Source: Paulinella micropora
Taxonomy: Eukaryota; Cercozoa; Imbricatea; Euglyphida; Paulinellidae
Direction: 5' to 3'
Length of the DNA stretch: 64,000 nt
NCBI GenBank assembly: GCA_019918135.1
Contig: WBZZ01006793.1
Coordinates: forward strand, 1-64,000
Position 1 is the stretch's first letter, and every line of letters begins with the position of its first letter. The position numbers and the translations under genes were made by a program. Shown piece after piece: positions 61,645-64,000 of this stretch. The notes under the pieces are model-generated. The model saw only the letters and a list, made by a program, of their open reading frames with translations, was not told where the DNA came from and did no database searches.

Positions 61645-61742
61645 GATTTTCCGGGGAAACACACACAGACAATTTGGCGACAAATTCTATGTGAGAAACG
61701 GAAAAGAGAAAAAAAGTTCAGTTCAGTTCAGTTCGCAAAGGA
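61645..61742 (+). repeat. Copy of the ttccggggaaac element
   Basis: ttttccggggaaacacacac, then atttggcgacaaatt, then gagaaacgg and three copies of gttca. It matches 42236-42330. Confidence 0.7.
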
Positions 61743-61829
61743 ATGGCGGGGGGGCCGGGGGGGGGAAGGGGAAGGGGAAGGGGGAAAGGGAGAGAGGGAA
61801 AAAAGTGGGGGAGGGGGGACAGGGACGCC

Positions 61830-62057
61830 CACCAAAGCCTGCAGCAGCGTCGAATTCAAGGCACGGAGCTCGTCCTCCTTGCACTCCGCAACCCGCCGGC
61901 AAAGCCCCTTCAATTTCTCCTCGGAGCTTGCAATGTCTTCGTACACTTGGCGACACTGCTGACGTTGCTTGGACCAGGGCTCATCGATCGGCTCATCACT
62001 ACGCAAAACCAACGCGAACTTTTGGACCTTCGGCGCTGTCTTGGCTTTCTTGGTCTA
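61830..62057 (-). pseudogene. Coiled-coil fragment next to a double-hairpin element
   Basis: Reads KKAKTAPKVQKFALVLRS, SKQRQQCRQVYEDIASSEE and KLKGLCRRVAECKEDELRAL before entering a G-rich tract. The open frame begins at the double-hairpin element at 62058, with no ATG before VLRS. The heptad pattern suggests a coiled coil. The gene is truncated on its 5' side. Confidence 0.45.
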
Positions 62058-62119
62058 GCCGGGGGGCAAGCCCCCCCGCGCCCCCCCTTGCTACCCTTTC
62101 AGCCCGCGGCAGCGGGCTG
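62058..62119. repeat. Double-hairpin GC element, copy 3
   Basis: Nearly identical to 51483-51543, including the ttgctaccctttcag link and the agcccgcggcagcgggct hairpin; only the lengths of the C runs differ. The flanks of the two copies are unrelated, so this is a dispersed element. Confidence 0.8.
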
Positions 62120-62271
62120 AGGCGTTTCATGCATTTCTTTTGTAGCTTCTGCGCTCTTCCCCTCCCCCCTGCCCTTCCCCTGTCTTTTGAGCCCCCCGGG
62201 CTCAGGGGGCTCAGAGGGAAGACAAAAAGGGGGGGGGAGGGGGGGGGGAGCCCCCCCCTGTGGAATAAAGA

Positions 62272-63957
62272 ATGAGCTGTGAATCTTGCTCTTCCAAGCG
62301 TCAAAAGAAGGCTGAGGCAAGTACGTTGAAGCTAGCAGCGGACAAAACTGCTTGGAAGCCAAACATAATAGATTTGTGCCTCAAGAAGGCCAATCACGAT
62401 CCAGAGGATGCAACTTTGTTAGTGAAGGCGGGGCTGTATTGTTTTGAACAGTGGCGACGGAATACGCGGGAGCCAAAGCCCTGGCCCGAGTTCACAGAGC
62501 TGTTGAAGCTACTGTTAACGCAGCGTTGGTACGAAGACATTGACACGCTGCGCCGCGTGGTGGAGCTGTTCCAAGATCGCCACCTGCCGTGGGTCGACTT
62601 GGCTGCCAGGACCAAGCTGCTGGCGCACGATCTGCAGTTCCGGAACGATGATGACGATGTCGACGAGCTGTTCGACCGCGACCGCGTGTGTTGGCTGTCG
62701 CTAGATAGTAGTCATACCGAGCTCGTCGCAGCGTGCCAGTCGATCAAACACAAACTGACGCTGCGCGCGCTGCAACTAGCAGGGCTGGAACCAGCAGGGC
62801 CGCGATTACAGACGGTCCACATCAATCTAGTGTTGAAGTGCTGGGCTTGGGAGCTGGACAAAGCACTAGAGTGGCAAGCCAACAAAGAAGACGAGGAGGA
62901 AACGACATCTGCTAGCAACAAAGACGAGGTAATTAGTTATAGACGATCACGCTTATCGAGAAGTTGCGTCCTACCGTTAGGGCCGCTGCCGCCGGCCTTC
63001 ATTTTCGCCTGGAGCTACGCCGCAAACCTGACGCATAGCAAGTTCATCGACCGTGAGATCGATTTTCAGGCCCCCGTGCTGTGCGACCCTAGGCACACAA
63101 GTTTGGGTTTGGACGTCGGTTCAGTCGCCTGGCAGATTTTGAACGATGGCTGGCCGGTGGCACTGGGTTGGGACATTCCCATAGAGGTCACAGAAGACGA
63201 GGCCTGGGTGCTGGCCTGGTGGCTGCGCGAATTGGGTAACATAGAAGAATATGATTGGCAGCGCAACGTCGGCTACAAGAATGGACACATCTACTTTGGC
63301 ATGGGTCTGATCGAGTCCTACGACCCCGAGCTCGGCGGAGTCTTTGATGACCAACGGAGTTCAAATCTTCTGGAGCGTCTCGTCAAATTCCAACACGGCC
63401 GCGACCCGCCTTTTGCGCGGCTGTGCCCGCACGAATCGTGTTGGGATGTACTTAAAAACACAATCGACATATCGAGACAGGCTCTACAGAGGTACACTAC
63501 GTTCCTGGTCTTATACAAAGATCCAAAAGAAGAATTTGATCATGCCATAGTTTTTTTCAGGCACGACGACACTATCTACGTATATGACCCCAACACGCCT
63601 GTCGAGCCTGAAGTGTGCGCAAGTTTAACACAAGCCCTGGCGCGGGCTTTGCTGGTCACTTGCAGCCAAGACCATAAAGATTTACAGTTTTCACGTAGGA
63701 TCAGCCATCCCTGGCTGCTCTTGGTATTTATGCTCTGGCAGAAATTTATTATGACAAGTGATGACAAAACTGTGCTGGCGACCGCCCAGGTCCCTTTGTC
63801 GAACACAAGGGCAAGAACTCACGCCATGTTTGTGGAACTGCGCAAAAAAGATCATAAACAGGCTCTGGCCGCCCTTGGACCGCGCCTGAAATTTCTGGGC
63901 CCAGCGGCCCGCACGCTCGCTCCATCTGAAGCTAAAAAAGAGAAACGTTTTCTTTAA
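62272..63957 (+). CDS. Putative C5/C48-fold cysteine-protease-like protein (paralogue B)
   Basis: 561 aa, intact, starting MSCESCSSKRQKK with CxxC. It is homologous to the 22286-24133 product: PWVDLAARTKLLAHDL, WPVALGWD, AWVLAWWLRE, DWQRNVGY, and a C-terminus with FSRRISHPWLLLV. H424 (DHAIVFFRH), D439 (VYDPN) and C449 (VCASLTQALARAL) align with the proposed H, D and C of paralogue A. About 46 residues between D and C, including the Gln, are missing, so this copy may be inactive or re-specialised. A Glu-rich linker lies near residue 206. The stop overlaps an AATAAA. Confidence 0.6.
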   Translation: MSCESCSSKRQKKAEASTLKLAADKTAWKPNIIDLCLKKANHDPEDATLLVKAGLYCFEQWRRNTREPKPWPEFTELLKLLLTQRWYEDIDTLRRVVELFQDRHLPWVDLAARTKLLAHDLQFRNDDDDVDELFDRDRVCWLSLDSSHTELVAACQSIKHKLTLRALQLAGLEPAGPRLQTVHINLVLKCWAWELDKALEWQANKEDEEETTSASNKDEVISYRRSRLSRSCVLPLGPLPPAFIFAWSYAANLTHSKFIDREIDFQAPVLCDPRHTSLGLDVGSVAWQILNDGWPVALGWDIPIEVTEDEAWVLAWWLRELGNIEEYDWQRNVGYKNGHIYFGMGLIESYDPELGGVFDDQRSSNLLERLVKFQHGRDPPFARLCPHESCWDVLKNTIDISRQALQRYTTFLVLYKDPKEEFDHAIVFFRHDDTIYVYDPNTPVEPEVCASLTQALARALLVTCSQDHKDLQFSRRISHPWLLLVFMLWQKFIMTSDDKTVLATAQVPLSNTRARTHAMFVELRKKDHKQALAALGPRLKFLGPAARTLAPSEAKKEKRFL

Positions 63958-63961
63958 TAAA
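63956..63961 (+). terminator. AATAAA overlapping the stop codon
   Basis: The TAA stop (63955-63957) and the polyadenylation signal share bases, a compact arrangement expected in a virus-like genome. Confidence 0.6.
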
Positions 63962-64000
63962 AGCTTGACTTATTTACTTGTATACGACTTCGCGCCAGAG

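Overview
The window looks like part of the genome of a large double-stranded DNA virus of a eukaryote, or a virus-derived insertion in a protist genome. Genes are intronless and lie on both strands. Some starts sit in a Kozak-like context and some ends carry AATAAA. Several gene types are typical of nucleocytoplasmic large DNA viruses: a RecB/YqaJ-like PD-(D/E)XK nuclease, an ERCC4 (XPF/MUS81-type) nuclease, a Fanzor/TnpB-like protein, and MYND, RING, LRR and Sel1 proteins. No capsid, polymerase or packaging gene is present, so the virus family and host cannot be named from this window. Nearly every spacer holds long runs of G or C.

Layout. Positions 1-1125 hold the 3' part of a Pro/Thr/Ser-rich repeat gene. 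Positions 1.6-16.7 kb are the gene-dense part: three polytopic, about 7-helix membrane proteins, smaller membrane proteins, two DNA-repair-type nucleases, a nuclear-type protein with a duplicated domain, and a large protein with CxCxxC motifs. Positions 17-19.9 kb hold decayed genes (a coiled-coil-type gene and an LRR gene). Positions 19.9-22 kb are repeats. Positions 22.3-27.6 kb hold a putative cysteine-protease-like protein, a captured methyltransferase/TIR gene remnant and two unknown proteins. Positions 28.3-40.1 kb are mostly an array of degenerate repeats, interrupted by a kinase-like gene and an LRR remnant. Positions 40.1-46 kb hold a MYND protein, an intact-motif but frameshifted Fanzor/TnpB gene and several gene fragments. 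Positions 46-56.9 kb are a second repeat array, containing an origin-like tandem block (48.8-49.8 kb) and a decayed second TnpB copy. Positions 56.9-64 kb hold an alpha/beta hydrolase, membrane proteins, a broken Sel1-RING gene and a paralogue of the protease-like protein.

The main theme is expansion and decay. About 31 copies of one repeat core are degenerate antisense copies of a RING-like coding sequence. Fragments of real genes are bounded by the same short repeat modules. A second repeat family (H elements) combines E2F-like palindromes with 18-bp arrays. A roughly 62-bp double-hairpin element sits at the deletion points of the decayed TnpB copy. Many genes are split by single frameshifts, often -1 and often near a homopolymer. 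These could be assembly errors, real decay or recoding, and the sequence alone does not decide between them.
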